Of a stretch of DNA of 64,000 nucleotides, positions 1 to 9,600 are shown piece by piece. The notes below the pieces were generated by a model, which saw only the letters and a program-made list of their open reading frames with translations, searched no databases and was not told the DNA's origin. The stretch is taken from NCBI GenBank assembly GCA_031216915.1, contig CM062292.1, positions 72,460,956 to 72,524,955 of the forward strand, given 5' to 3'. A program made the position numbers and the translations under genes. Each line of letters begins with the position of its first letter. The stretch's first letter is position 1. The stretch is from Pictodentalium vernedei (lineage: Eukaryota > Mollusca > Scaphopoda > Dentaliida > Dentaliidae).

Positions 1-140
1 TCCATTGGCTGAAACATTGCTTGTGCACAGACCATATGTACCGAATTTGATAGCTTTACTTGGGCCATAGCACGTACATTAACGCACATATCAACGTGCT
101 ATTTGTGCGCATTTCATGACAGGACTTCTAATTTTAACTG
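1..140 (-). mobile_element. TA-flanked MITE (Tc1/mariner-like), copy 1, cut by window edge
   Basis: This is half of a short palindromic element. Its outer end, reading inward from 140, matches the terminal inverted repeat of the complete copies at 948-1261 and 59651-59964 (CAGTTAAAA then AGAAGTCC). It matches the reverse complement of the left half of those copies, so it lies in the opposite orientation. The dinucleotide TA follows at 141-142. Non-coding; the other half is outside the window. Confidence 0.75.
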
Positions 141-947
141 TAACAGTACAGCTGATAAATCCAGCAACTCAGCAATCTCCGCATCGGTGGAGGGCATAAG
201 CCCAAAATCGTATGCGGAGGTTGCTGGGGCTGCTGGGAAAAGGCAATCAACAGGAGCCTCTCCCTTAAGGATCCGAAGGACCCTCTAAATGCCAAAAGCT
301 TCAATCCTGACAAGCCACTGTCGGAAATGTTCAGTAACAGCCTGGAAGACCTAATTGAGATTAGCCTACCTGATAGGAGACCCTCCTCCTACAAGGATAC
401 TGAAAGTAGAGTCCACACCCACAGTAAAACTCCCCAAAAAAGGAAATTAAACAGGGACAATGCAGACTCAGATACAGAGCTGCAGGAGATCACGAACGAG
501 GAGGGCTTCAACACCATGATTGAACGGAAAATCAAGAGGTGTAGGAGCTTAATTCCTCGCCCGTGCTCTTCTGGTTCTGGCTCTGCCCCAGTTCCGGACC
601 ATTCCAATATTGGTACTGAAACAAATAAAGCAACTGATACCAATAGTGTCTTCAGCCTCTCTAACACATCACCTGAAGTACCTACGGCACTAGGCCAGCC
701 AACTCAGTCAACGCCCAGAAAAGTGCCACTGCCAATCCCACTCATGGAAATGAGCTTCTTCGCGGCGGTCAAAAAGAATGCTGGCGGCCTAGGACAAATA
801 AGAGACGCTAGGAAGAAAGTTGGTAACCCCACTCCTAACAAAACCAACAGCACCAGGGAGGGCAGGGGGAACAACCCGCCTAACCTCAGTGCGGTTATAA
901 CCAGGGTCCATCCCGACACACCCAGTGGAGCCATAAACCTTAGCCTA

Positions 948-1261
948 CAGTTAAAAGTAGAAGTCCTGTCATGAAATGCGCACAAATAGCACGTCGATCT
1001 GCGCGTTAATCTACGCGTTATGGCCATAGTAAGGATATCAAATTCTGCACATAGGTCCTGTGCACAAGCAATGTTTCAACCAATGGACCTCCGGGTCACC
1101 CGGAGGTCCATTGGCAGAAACATTGCCTGTGTTTGCTATGAGCAACCAGGAGAACCTGTCGTGCTATGGATGCCATTCTATATGACAATTGCGCGCAATT
1201 CCAACGCGCAATTAAGACTAGATAAGCGCACATTTCATGACAGGACTTCTAGTTTTAACTG
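948..1261 (+). mobile_element. TA-flanked 314-bp MITE (Tc1/mariner-like), copy 2
   Basis: A complete element of 314 bp flanked by TA (946-947 and 1262-1263). Its terminal inverted repeats are about 36 bp, starting CAGTTAAAA and followed by AGAAGTCCTGTCATGAAATG. The centre is a perfect 17-bp palindrome pair at 1080-1096 and 1098-1114, and the two halves are diverged inverted copies of each other. TA duplications and CAGT ends fit Tc1/mariner MITEs. It is inserted inside LINE ORF1. A second complete copy of identical length lies at 59651-59964. Confidence 0.88.
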
Positions 1262-1685
1262 TAAATAATTGCAAGTGGGAGAGATTCCACTCCAAAGCCA
1301 CTGGAAAGGTCACGTGGAAAATAAAAGTCACCTGCCCCAACAAGGAAACTAAAGTAAAAATAATCAAAGATGGGATCCACATCAATGGCAGATGGCACGC
1401 CGGGGAGGAATACAATACCTCACCAACGCCCATACAATGCCACAAATGCCAAAAGTTCGGGCATATCGCCAATAAATGCAGAGGGAATCTAACCTGCATG
1501 AATTGCGGAGAATCACATCTCACCAAGTCATGCAGGTTAAAATCCCCCTCTTGCCCCAACTGTAAAGGAAGTCATCCCAGCAGCTACCGGGGGTGTCCCC
1601 ATTTTAAAAAAGTTAAAACCACCATCAAGCTGAAAAGTCTAAACCTCATCAAGCCCGACAATGCGTCATCTCCTCATACCATCTG

Positions 1686-1903
1686 CAGGGCTCGCCTTGA
1701 GTAAAATGGTCGGGGCCTAAAAAAAAGTGCCCCACATATTGAGGTCGGGGCCTTTTCGGGGCTGATTTTCCATTTTGTCCATTATTGTTAGCACTTGCTT
1801 CTTTATGGAAAATGTCGGGGCTTGAAAAAAAGCCCCCAGCAAGTGCTCCTCGGGGCTGATCTCGGGGCCTGGGCTGATCAGCCCCGACTCAAGGCAAGCC
1901 CTG
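1686..1903. mobile_element. Small non-autonomous DNA element with 17-bp terminal inverted repeats
   Basis: Ends CAGGGCTCGCCTTGAGT (1686-1702) and its inverse (1887-1903) with one mismatch, flanked by near-identical atctg/gtctg. The interior is non-coding, with repeated 'tcggggc' words. Joining the flanks restores an open ORF1 frame, which supports a real insertion. A CAGGG end resembles hAT elements, but no clean 8-bp duplication is visible, so the superfamily is open. Confidence 0.6.
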
Positions 1904-2115
1904 GTCTGCTCCCTTATCGCCGGATCCCTTTACTCAGTATTAAGCAAACACGCTAAAACCAATCTGTCCGACATCTGCCAGGATGTCAGCCGATCAGCGC
2001 CCGACTTTTCAAGACGCATATTTCGGAATCACTAATCAAAGCCGCTATCAGCTCAGACTAAAGCACCTGTCTAAACATATATCTAAAGCACCGCTACTAA
2101 CTCCCAACCCCCGTC

Positions 2116-3742
2116 ATGAATAAGCTACAAATAGCCGTGTGGAACGCTAGAAGCGTTAATAACAAAAAACTTCAAATGAGCCGATTCTTCGAGGATACAG
2201 ACATTATCTCCATCTGCGAAAGTTGGCTTCAACCCAGCAAAAATTTTTCAGTAGCGGGTTCAGCTCTATTAGAAGAGACCGACAAACCACCAAAGGTGGC
2301 GGCGTCGCTCTTCTAATAAAGCAGAACATGAAAACTAAAACAATAAAAACCAATCACCTCGATGCACAGGTGATTGCAACTGAAATCACTGTCGACAACA
2401 AAAACATTGCGATTGTTTGTTATTATAACGACCCAAGCAAAATTGTTTCTGACACTGTCTTTGAATTCTTTACGAGGAAATACAAACACTGCATTTTCCT
2501 CGGTGACTTCAATGCCAAACACTTGTACTTTGGCTGTAACAAAACCACCCCTAACGGTGAAGCCCTCCTCGAAATCACTAAAAAGCATAACCTTCATGTG
2601 GTTATGAATGACAGCTCTGCAACTTATATCAGTAATAACCCATTATTCTCATCTGATATCCTCGATCTAATTATCGCCAGTGACTCTCTGATAAATCACA
2701 TAGATGACCACTGGGTCGGCGATGACGACTTAGGCAGCGATCACCTCCCGGTCCATGCCTCACTGCAGCTAGGAAATGGCCCACTCAGGTACCCCCCCAC
2801 TCTCAGCAAAAATTTTAGAAAAATTAATTGGAACCTCTATCGTGACATCATCGATGTCAAACTCACAACCCCCCCCCCCCATCCAATGCAGCGGAACTCG
2901 AAACCCAATGCGAGGGCATAGAGAAAATCATTAACTCAACCCTAAACGAAATATGCCCAAAAGAAGAAGTACGCCCCTGGAGAAATACTATCTCGGGCGA
3001 CACACTCTCACTAATCAAAACTAAACGGAAAGCTCTTCGCGATCTTAAAACCGAAACTGACCCCAGTAAGAAAGCTGACCTAAAAAAAACATACAACCGC
3101 CTTCATGGGGAGGTCAAGAAAGCCCTCCAAGCTGAAAAACAAGCAAACTCGGAAAAGGCAACAGCCGATCTAAACGGAATCCAGGATGCCAAAAAATTCT
3201 GGGACTCCTTCAAAACCCTAACTGGGCAAAAAAACAAAAGCCACAAAGCTGCAGGCAAACCTCTTAAGAAGGAAGACGGTTCCTTCACGCGCACCGACAA
3301 AGACAAGGCCGACACCTTTGCCGACCTCCTAAGAAAAACACATCGCCCGCATCAAGGCGCAGGCAACGATGACGCCGCCATAAACGCCATTGATGACTAC
3401 ATCAATGAACACCCTGATATCTTCCGTGACCCCAAATTCGATAATGAGCCAGAAGACGGGGATGACGATGACCTCGTCACCACCATCACTAATGAGGAAA
3501 TCATCAACGTCATAAAAAAATGCAAAAATTCCTCCTCACCCGGCGAAGACGAAGTAAGCTACAAAATTCTAAAACAAAGCCCATTCTTCCTAATCAAAAA
3601 AGTAAACAAACTGTTCAGCGCATGCCTCACCCATGGCTACTTTCCCAAATGTTGGAAAAAAGCCATTGGTGTCATGATACCAAAACCTGACAAGGACCCC
3701 TCCGATCCAGCCAGCTACCGCCCAATCAGCCTACTCAGCTGA
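2116..3742 (+). pseudogene. LINE ORF2: apurinic-type endonuclease plus N-terminal part of reverse transcriptase, broken
   Basis: ORF2 of the same LINE. The start (MNKLQIAVWNARSVNNKKL) is the typical endonuclease N-terminus (WNARS). After a frameshift near 2225-2300 the endonuclease continues with GGGVALLIKQ, GDFNAKH, SDILDLIIAS and GSDHLPVH, which carry the catalytic Asp/Asn and His. A second frameshift falls at the C-run around 2870-2880. From there an open frame runs to 3742 with a Lys-rich linker, SSSPGEDEVSYKILK, and FPKCWKKAIGVMIPKPDKD followed by ASYRPISLLS, which are the first RT blocks. The catalytic FADD-type box and everything after it are absent: the sequence stops at a perfect snapback. 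Nicking of target DNA and target-primed reverse transcription would be the intact functions; this copy is dead. Confidence 0.85.
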
Positions 3743-3777
3743 TTGGGCGGTAGCTGGCTGGATCGGAGGGGTCCTTG
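3691..3777. repeat. Perfect 40-bp inverted repeat (snapback) at the LINE truncation point
   Basis: Positions 3691-3730 and 3738-3777 are exact inverse complements separated by 7 nt (ctactca). The left arm is RT coding sequence (DKDPSDPASYRPIS), so the right arm is a templated inverted copy of it. LINE homology ends here. Confidence 0.92.
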
Positions 3778-4257
3778 CACGAGAGTATGTTACTGCTCTT
3801 ACGAATGTAAAGATTCGTGCATTTCATACTCTCCCCCACATACACAGCAGATACCACAAGGACACGCAACTAAAGAGGTGCTACTTTTATCTTTACAGTT
3901 TACATACTCTAATGAAAACTAATTCTACCTTCTTCTTTTAAGCAGGTACACAGAAGATGTTTTTTTGACCAGCACCCCAAAAACCGCTACAGACAGTCTA
4001 ACCGTTATGGAAACAGTCACCCCACGGTTCCTGAACATCCTCCGCTCCATCCCTAAAAGTGGTCAACACTTTAAGGGAGGCGAGCGCTGGTCCTGAGTCC
4101 CGCCTCTGCCCCTTTTTGTAAGTGCATTGCGCATCTTTTTGTCCCAACCCAATAGGATTACAATGCAGGCCTGCCCCCGAACCAGGGAAGTTCGGGTCTT
4201 CTTCTTGGTGGTCCCCGAAAGGGGTCGTTGTTGTTTCCTTCAAAAGACATCCTATCT
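3778..4257. other. No gene recognised
   Basis: A short inverted pair (gagagtatg / catactctc near 3781 and 3826) adjoins the snapback. Otherwise nothing recognisable; the short open frames have no family signature. Confidence 0.4.
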
Positions 4258-5015
4258 AACAGAGACAGCCTGAGGCAAATTATACTTGCCAGTGATGGCC
4301 ATCACTCAATATCATCTCCGAAGTGGCAGACTATACTTGCCCGAAAATCCAGACCGACTGCACCCTAGGGGAGAGGTAGTACCTTTGTGAGAGGACCCAA
4401 CTTCTCACACTGGTCCTCACCCGAGGGTTCAACCGAATCAGTCAAAGAGACCATCACGACGCCGCAACCGGTGACACCTGCCGAGTACCTGAACCTGATC
4501 CTCCTTCAACACGAGCAGACATGTGGAAATTAGTCACTTACAGTCAACAAGGGTCGAAAGGGGCTTGTCCCCCATACCGTCCCTGCGCGCCTTCAGCGCG
4601 TTAAACCATTCCATTCAATTCAACAACAGTCCAACTATAACAGAGACAGCCTGAGGCAGATTATACTTGCCAGTGATGGCCATCACTCATTATCATCCTC
4701 GAAGCGGCAGACTATACTTGCCCGAAAATCTAGATCGACTGCACCCTCGGGGAGAGGTAGTACCTTTGTGATAGGACCCAACCTCCCACACTGGTCCTCA
4801 CCCGAGGGTCCAACCGACATCAGTCAACGAGACCGCCTACCCACAACTGGAGACACCTGCTGAGTACCGGATCCTTTTCCTCCTTCAACACGCCTAGACA
4901 TGTAACAGCCATCATATACAGCTACCGAGGGTCGAAAGGGGCTTGTCCCTCATACCGTCCATGCGCGCCTTCGGCACGCGAAATCATTTCTTTCGATTCA
5001 ACAATCATTTTTTCA
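4258..5015. repeat. Two tandem copies of a ~381-bp repeat unit
   Basis: Units begin with 'aacagagacagcctgaggc' at 4258 and 4639 and share most of their length, including 'gactatacttgcccgaaaat' and 'gggtcgaaaggggcttgtcc' near the 3' side. A diverged relative with the same 'gcagactata.gtgcc' and 'gtcgaaagggg' blocks occurs at about 25541-26620. The unit ends in an A/T-rich 'attcaattcaacaa' tail, like a LINE or SINE 3' end, but no coding sequence is attached here. Confidence 0.6.
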
Positions 5016-5300
5016 CCAGTTAAGATGCTGCTTGTTACTTAAACAACCCATGAGAAGGTCAAGACAGCTGTAAGAAGATATTTAGAAGACACAAGAGTTA
5101 TACTAGTAAGTATTTAACTAGATTCTTTTCACTTCTCGAAGAGCTAAAATAATTGAAAAATTTCTCAGTCATGCTATTATTGACATTCTAAAAAAATATT
5201 AGTAAACAACCTACGCTCAGTACATGTGTACAACTTTCCGAATCAAGTTATTAACTAGTTTGATAACTATGATACTAAGTAAGTAAATCTGTAAATTGTG

Positions 5301-5600
5301 GCTCATTCAGTTTGTTTTGTCACAATTTATTGGTGAATGACCTTGGGCATTCATCAGTAAATTGTAACAAAACATATTAAGTGAACAACCTAGGTTCAGC
5401 ATATAATTTTCGAATCAGGTAAATTGAAGTTATTAGTAGGTATGGTCCTAAGTAACCTCTGTTGCTCATTCAGTCTGTTTTGTTACAATTTATTGGTGAA
5501 TGTCCTTAGGCATTCATCAGTAAATTGTAACAAAACATATTAAGTAAACAACCTAGGCTCAGTATATCATTTTCGAATCAGGTAAATTGAAGTTGACATT
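5301..5600. repeat. Tandem duplication (~163-bp unit), each unit with a 25-bp hairpin
   Basis: Units start with 'gctcattcagt.tgttttgt' at 5301 and 5464. Each contains an imperfect stem (5315-5339 with 5348-5372; 5478-5502 with 5511-5535) whose arms are 'ttgt.acaatttattggtga' and its near inverse. Non-coding. Confidence 0.75.
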
Positions 5601-5689
5601 GACCATGACAGGCTGCTTATTTTGAGGCTTGCTCCTGTCAATTGAATAATTTTGTCTGGCAAAGTGGCTATTCATTTAACATGATTCCA

Positions 5690-5740
5690 CTGTATGTGAC
5701 CTTAAACACCAATAAATAATTAAATAAATAATCTGGTCGC
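5690..5740 (+). repeat. SINE/LINE-type 3' tail fragment
   Basis: The string 'tgtgaccttaaacaccaata' followed by aataa/aaata repeats closely matches the 3' tail of the tRNA-derived SINE at 43605-43971 (there on the minus strand). Only the tail is recognisable, so this may be a truncated SINE or the tail of the LINE that mobilises it. Confidence 0.5.
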
Positions 5741-6047
5741 TTCACAGGGTACAGTACCAGCTGAAATTGGGTATAGGATAACTCTTAGGAAAATGTCTCT
5801 GACATATCTCCTTTGGGGAAAATTTATTTTGTTGAATATTGTTAAGTCCTCACACTCAAATGAATATTTCCGAGGACATTGTACAAGAAGAAAAAACAGA
5901 AGAAGTTCTGGTAAACTTTCAGTTCATTAACCTCCTGTTGTCCAAGTGGTGCATGAGGAGAAAGTTGTCCAATACTTCCTGTGTTTTTTTCAGAAGCCAG
6001 ATTGGGAAAAGTGCCTTTTTTGTTTGTTTTGTTGGTTTTTTCTGTAT

Positions 6048-6094
6048 TGGTGGTGGTGGTGGTGGTGGGGGGGGGGGGGGGAGGGGGGGGGGGT
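6048..6094 (+). repeat. (GGT)n / poly-G low-complexity tract
   Basis: A ggt-repeat grading into a long G run. It creates the artificial poly-Gly and poly-Pro open frames around 5919-6162. No coding claim. Confidence 0.9.
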
Positions 6095-6108
6095 CTCTGG
6101 TGTTCAAA

Positions 6109-6310
6109 CTTAGATCACTATCTCTGGAATTTATTCTTGCATTTTTTTGTATATATTTGTAATATATTTCATTTTCAGATGCAAGTGGTGTATTTTGATA
6201 AAGTCAAGTGTACAAAGTGAGATCAGTATCTCTGGGACTTATTCTTGCATTTTTTGTATATATTTGTAATATGTTTCATTTTCATATGCAAGTGATGTAT
6301 TTTGATAAAA
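6109..6310 (+). repeat. Tandem duplication, ~108-bp period
   Basis: Two similar units (6109-6200 and 6220-6310) share 'tattcttgcattttt', 'gtatatatttgtaatat' and 'gtattttgataaa'. Non-coding. Confidence 0.7.
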
Positions 6311-6388
6311 TATTTTTTTGATATTAAATTTACATATAAAAAATCGTTCTTGTTTTGTTTTCATTTATTATGACTTATACACAAGTTC

Positions 6389-6752
6389 CAGGGATTTTTC
6401 TAGGTGACGACAGGGGCCGAATATAGGCCCCATTCCCAATGAGATTTAGGCACGATTTTTCCCAATTTCTAACATAAAATTCCCAATTGGTACCCAGTGC
6501 CAACTTCATCATAATAATTGCGATTATTTACTGTGAAAGTAGGCCTTATTATGATGATAAAAGAATTGTAAAACCATAATTTCAAATAATAAACCCAACT
6601 TCTTCATTTTTAATGTGCCTGTTGAGAAGAAATGTGCATTTTTCTCCACTCTGCAGTGTCACCAGAATTCCCAATTTGGTCCAATAAGATGGCATTTTTC
6701 CCAATTGTATGGGCCCCTGGCCCCATTCCCAATGCCCCTAGAAAAATCCCTG
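6389..6752. mobile_element. hAT-like MITE, 364 bp
   Basis: Ends CAGGGATTTTTCTAGG and its inverse (ends at 6752). Flanking 8-mers ACAAGTTC and ACAACAAC are only a degraded match for an 8-bp target duplication. The interior repeats 'ttcccaat' words and is non-coding. CAGGG-type ends are common in hAT elements. Confidence 0.65.
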
Positions 6753-6910
6753 ACAACAACACAATTTTAAAGAAAGGAACACAGCAATGCTCTCAATTGT
6801 AATAACAACACAGGCTAGTATACATGTATTTAAATTTACAGCCAGTGAGATTATTCAGTATTAGAATTAAAAGCTTCATGAACTGGTGATTAGTCAGTTC
6901 ATTTTATTAG

Positions 6911-7003
6911 GGATAATATAACAATAACATGATTTTTGAGGGCATTAAATGACCAGAGGTTCTGTTAGAGGCCCGAAAGTCATGTTATTGTTATCTTATT
7001 CTA
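6911..7003. repeat. Short foldback
   Basis: Arms 6911-6943 and 6971-7003 are near inverse complements built on 'aacaataacatga'. The short inter-arm segment has no other feature. Confidence 0.6.
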
Positions 7004-7066
7004 CAAAGTAATTATTTTATAGAATAATAAGGTAACAATATTCACCCAAAATAATGTAAACATAGG

Positions 7067-7175
7067 TATGTGTCAATAAGCAACCCACTGTGGTTCTCTT
7101 ATTTCCACATACATATGTGTCAATAAGCAACTCACTGTGGTTCTCTTATTTCCACATACGTATGTGTCAATAAGG
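7067..7175 (+). repeat. 47-bp tandem repeat, 2.3 copies
   Basis: Units begin 'tatgtgtcaataag' at 7067, 7114 and 7161 and carry 'cactgtggttctcttatttc'. Confidence 0.85.
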
Positions 7176-7189
7176 CTTGCCATACAAAA

Positions 7190-7265
7190 AACGGGACAAC
7201 TCGCCGTAAAAATCGGGACAACTCGCCGTCCAACGGCGAGTTGTCCCGACGGCAACTTGTCCCGT
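7190..7265. repeat. Nested inverted repeat made of duplicated 17-bp arms
   Basis: A perfect stem of 17 bp (7213-7229 with 7233-7249, 3-nt loop) is flanked outside by a second copy of the same arm word on each side (CGGGACAACTCGCCGT at about 7191-7206; inverse at about 7248-7265). The result is a double-arm palindrome. Confidence 0.85.
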
Positions 7266-7276
7266 ACCCGATGTAT

Positions 7277-7400
7277 CAAACACAAAAATATATGCAGTCA
7301 ACTAACAGAGTTGACAGCAGGCACCCCAGACTGGCTGAGTGGTTTCTGGAGTGGAAGTCTGCTACCTTATTCGTACCTGCAGTTGAACCGATAATAAAAT
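7277..7400 (+). repeat. Dispersed repeat K, copy 1
   Basis: Matches 48815-49020 (+) and 49313-49520 (-) around 'aaaatatatgc', 'agttgacagcaggcacc' and 'gaagtctgctac'. In one frame the copies encode a similar peptide (KYM, then VDSRH). This copy has a small internal insertion. Confidence 0.6.
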
Positions 7401-7454
7401 AATGTACAACTCAAGGTCAAATTTCCTTTACTTACATCATAATACATAAGTCCT

Positions 7455-7560
7455 ATAATGTATTGGGCCAAACTCACTTATGTGTGGTCCAAAGTCACTT
7501 GGGCCAAACTAACTTTTGGGGGCCGAAATCACCAAATTGGGCCGAACTCTCTTGTAACCA
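7455..7560 (+). repeat. Phrase-type minisatellite
   Basis: Four or five imperfect units built on 'gggccaaactcactt' with variable spacers. Non-coding. Confidence 0.65.
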
Positions 7561-8151
7561 AACTTTTACATCATAATTCATATATATTATTCACAAATAA
7601 TAATATCCATGTTTTTGGATTTATTCATAATAATATTAATATTACCAATAATCGGGTCTTCACAGACCAACGATCCATAGGCCCTATATAAATTTAAAAA
7701 GTTAAAGACAATGTGCGCCGTCTGCAGCTGTAATCCCAAGACACACTAAAATTAGTATTAAGAAGTTGTCATTCAAGTTTTTCACATTTCAAAGGAGACG
7801 TGTTGAGTCGGGGTGCGATGTCAAATTTATTTTAGTTGCAATACCTTCACCGGGGAGAAACTTTACACTCCGTTTTCTTGTGCATGCAGATTCAATTTTA
7901 GCACTTTATACGCAGCTATTACCCATGCGTGCCAGTAAAGTAGCTTTTTCCAGTTAGACAGATTATCATTATGTAATCAGCGTGTCGACAGCTCGTTTGT
8001 GTTGCGGTTTCTATTCAAATAATAGAGACCACCTGAAAATGGACATAGACATAAAAATTGAAATAAAATGTAGCATGCATAGTTTGTAACCTTACCTCAC
8101 GTGACCTTCGAGGACGCGCTGGCTGTTTGCCGTTGCATTCCCCGGGAACAG
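7561..8151. other. No gene recognised
   Basis: AT-rich sequence without a recognisable family. Short open frames at 7766-7957 have no signature. Confidence 0.4.
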
Positions 8152-8320
8152 ATCAAAACGTCACACGACCAAAACGTCACATTTCAAAATGGTTAAAACG
8201 TCACATGTTTGGGTCAAAACGTCACATACTTTTGGTAATAACGTCACACACTTTGGGTAAAAACGTCACATACTTTTGGGTCAAAATGTCACATACTTTT
8301 GGTCAAAACGTCACATCTTT
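8152..8320 (+). repeat. Minisatellite with ~8 AACGTCACA units
   Basis: Eight imperfect units of 16-24 bp share 'aaaacgtcacat' followed by 'acttttgggtc'-like spacers. Each unit holds the half-site CGTCA. Confidence 0.85.
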
Positions 8321-8436
8321 TATAACAATATTTATTACAGCTTACTAATGGTTGGGGGAGGGGGCTTGAAACTAGCGATGTGATGAAACTATATTTGATT
8401 GGGACCATTTGGATGTTGTGATGTGATTCGCACACA

Positions 8437-8520
8437 GGGTCTCATTACAAACAGTGATTCAGGGATAAAATATGATAAAATACGCATTACTGAATCATTC
8501 TTTGTAATGAACCCCAGTGA
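8437..8520. repeat. Foldback with ~26-bp arms
   Basis: 'gggtctcattacaaacagtg' on the left and its near inverse ('ttctttgtaatgaacccc') on the right flank a 28-nt AT-rich loop. No coding content. Confidence 0.6.
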
Positions 8521-8854
8521 TTCGCGCCTCTCATAGTCTATAGTCCGAGAAAAATGTCAAGATGTCGAAATTTTCGACAGGGTTACTTATGATATGCCTG
8601 GGACATATTGTATGTCAGTACCCCTGTCGGAAATTTCACCCATCTCTTCCTCTATTTAGGGAACGTTATTGGTGGCCCACATAAGGAAATACACGAGTTT
8701 TGAAACGTGTGGAAAAATACTCACCATAGAAACCTGTTCACAGGTGAGTATGGAATAAAATGGAGTAAAATCGATCCAAAATATACATTATTTATTTCAG
8801 TAAAATGTATCAACAATAGCTTCCGATGAATGCATGAATATTTTTCAGTATATA

Positions 8855-8990
8855 TTAACAAGTCGCTTTGAAATTGTAATGAAATGAAAAATTTACATGT
8901 AAAATAATATATGGAAGAGTATATATTAACAAGTCGCTTTTAAATTGTAATGAACAATTTACATGTAAAATAATATATGGAAATGAAAAA
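8855..8990 (+). repeat. Tandem duplication, ~68-bp period
   Basis: Two units share 'atatattaacaagtcgcttt' and 'aatttacatgtaaaataata'. Non-coding. Confidence 0.75.
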
Positions 8991-9600
8991 TAAAATCTCA
9001 GTCATATCAATATCATACTCACACTGCCAAATCGATTCTCGGATTCTATGAGCAATCAGAGGATTCTCTATTGATGTTCGTAAGTTTCTGTGTTGAAATA
9101 GCGTCTTTTCACCCAGCAGATACAGCCACAGAGCAGATTTCTGGCCACCCAAGTAAGATGATGGGGTATTTATCAATCAATTTCCCAGCACCCTCTTGTT
9201 GTGCTTCGCCAACTTCATATCATTGGCCAGTTGTCGAGATTTCATTTATTTGTAAAGTGTGTGTGTCTGTCATCAATTCTGCCCGATCGTCATACTGTAA
9301 ATCGCGTTTGTCCCAATAACTGCACAGATCGATTCTTGAAGGTATTTAGGCCTATATATATATATATCTTTCCGATGTTTTACCTTTCGTTTGGGAGTTT
9401 GATCCAAATGTCCGGCGATCACACGCTGACTGAGAGCATATTTTCGGAGGTGCAGGCCAGTATTTACTTGGGATAATTTTTAACCGTCAATGCCACCGGG
9501 TTAAAAAGTCGGTGCTTCTCGAATCAATTAACGTTTGCAAGAAAATAGCAAAGAGCATATAGAAGTCGGAAAGAAGGAATCGAACACATATATAGACTGG
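8991..9600. other. No gene recognised
   Basis: Contains a short (TA)n tract at about 9356-9369. Open frames at 9071-9476 show no known domain. Confidence 0.4.

Larger units (their letters stand above)
143..2060 (+). pseudogene. LINE ORF1 (Gag-like, three CCHC zinc knuckles), broken by frameshift and two insertions
   Basis: This is an ORF1 protein of a non-LTR retrotransposon, expected to bind the element's RNA. The N-terminal part (143-285, then another frame from about 287 to 945) is low-complexity and rich in Ser, Pro, Lys and Asn. A 314-bp MITE splits it at 946/1264. The next segment (1264-1685) holds three knuckles in a row: CHKCQKFGHIANKC, CMNCGESHLTKSC and CPNCKGSHPSSYRGC. A second small TIR element interrupts at 1686-1903; after it the frame appears to run on to a stop near 2030. 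Three tandem CCHC knuckles in ORF1 are typical of I/Jockey-type LINEs. The endonuclease ORF starts just downstream at 2116, as expected for ORF2. No intact product is possible. Clade assignment below superfamily is uncertain. Confidence 0.8.

Noticed and set aside
5839..6162. Open frames with poly-Gly (+) or poly-Pro (-) tracts
   Set aside because: Created by the ggt/G-run low-complexity tract at 6048-6094; no domain on either side.
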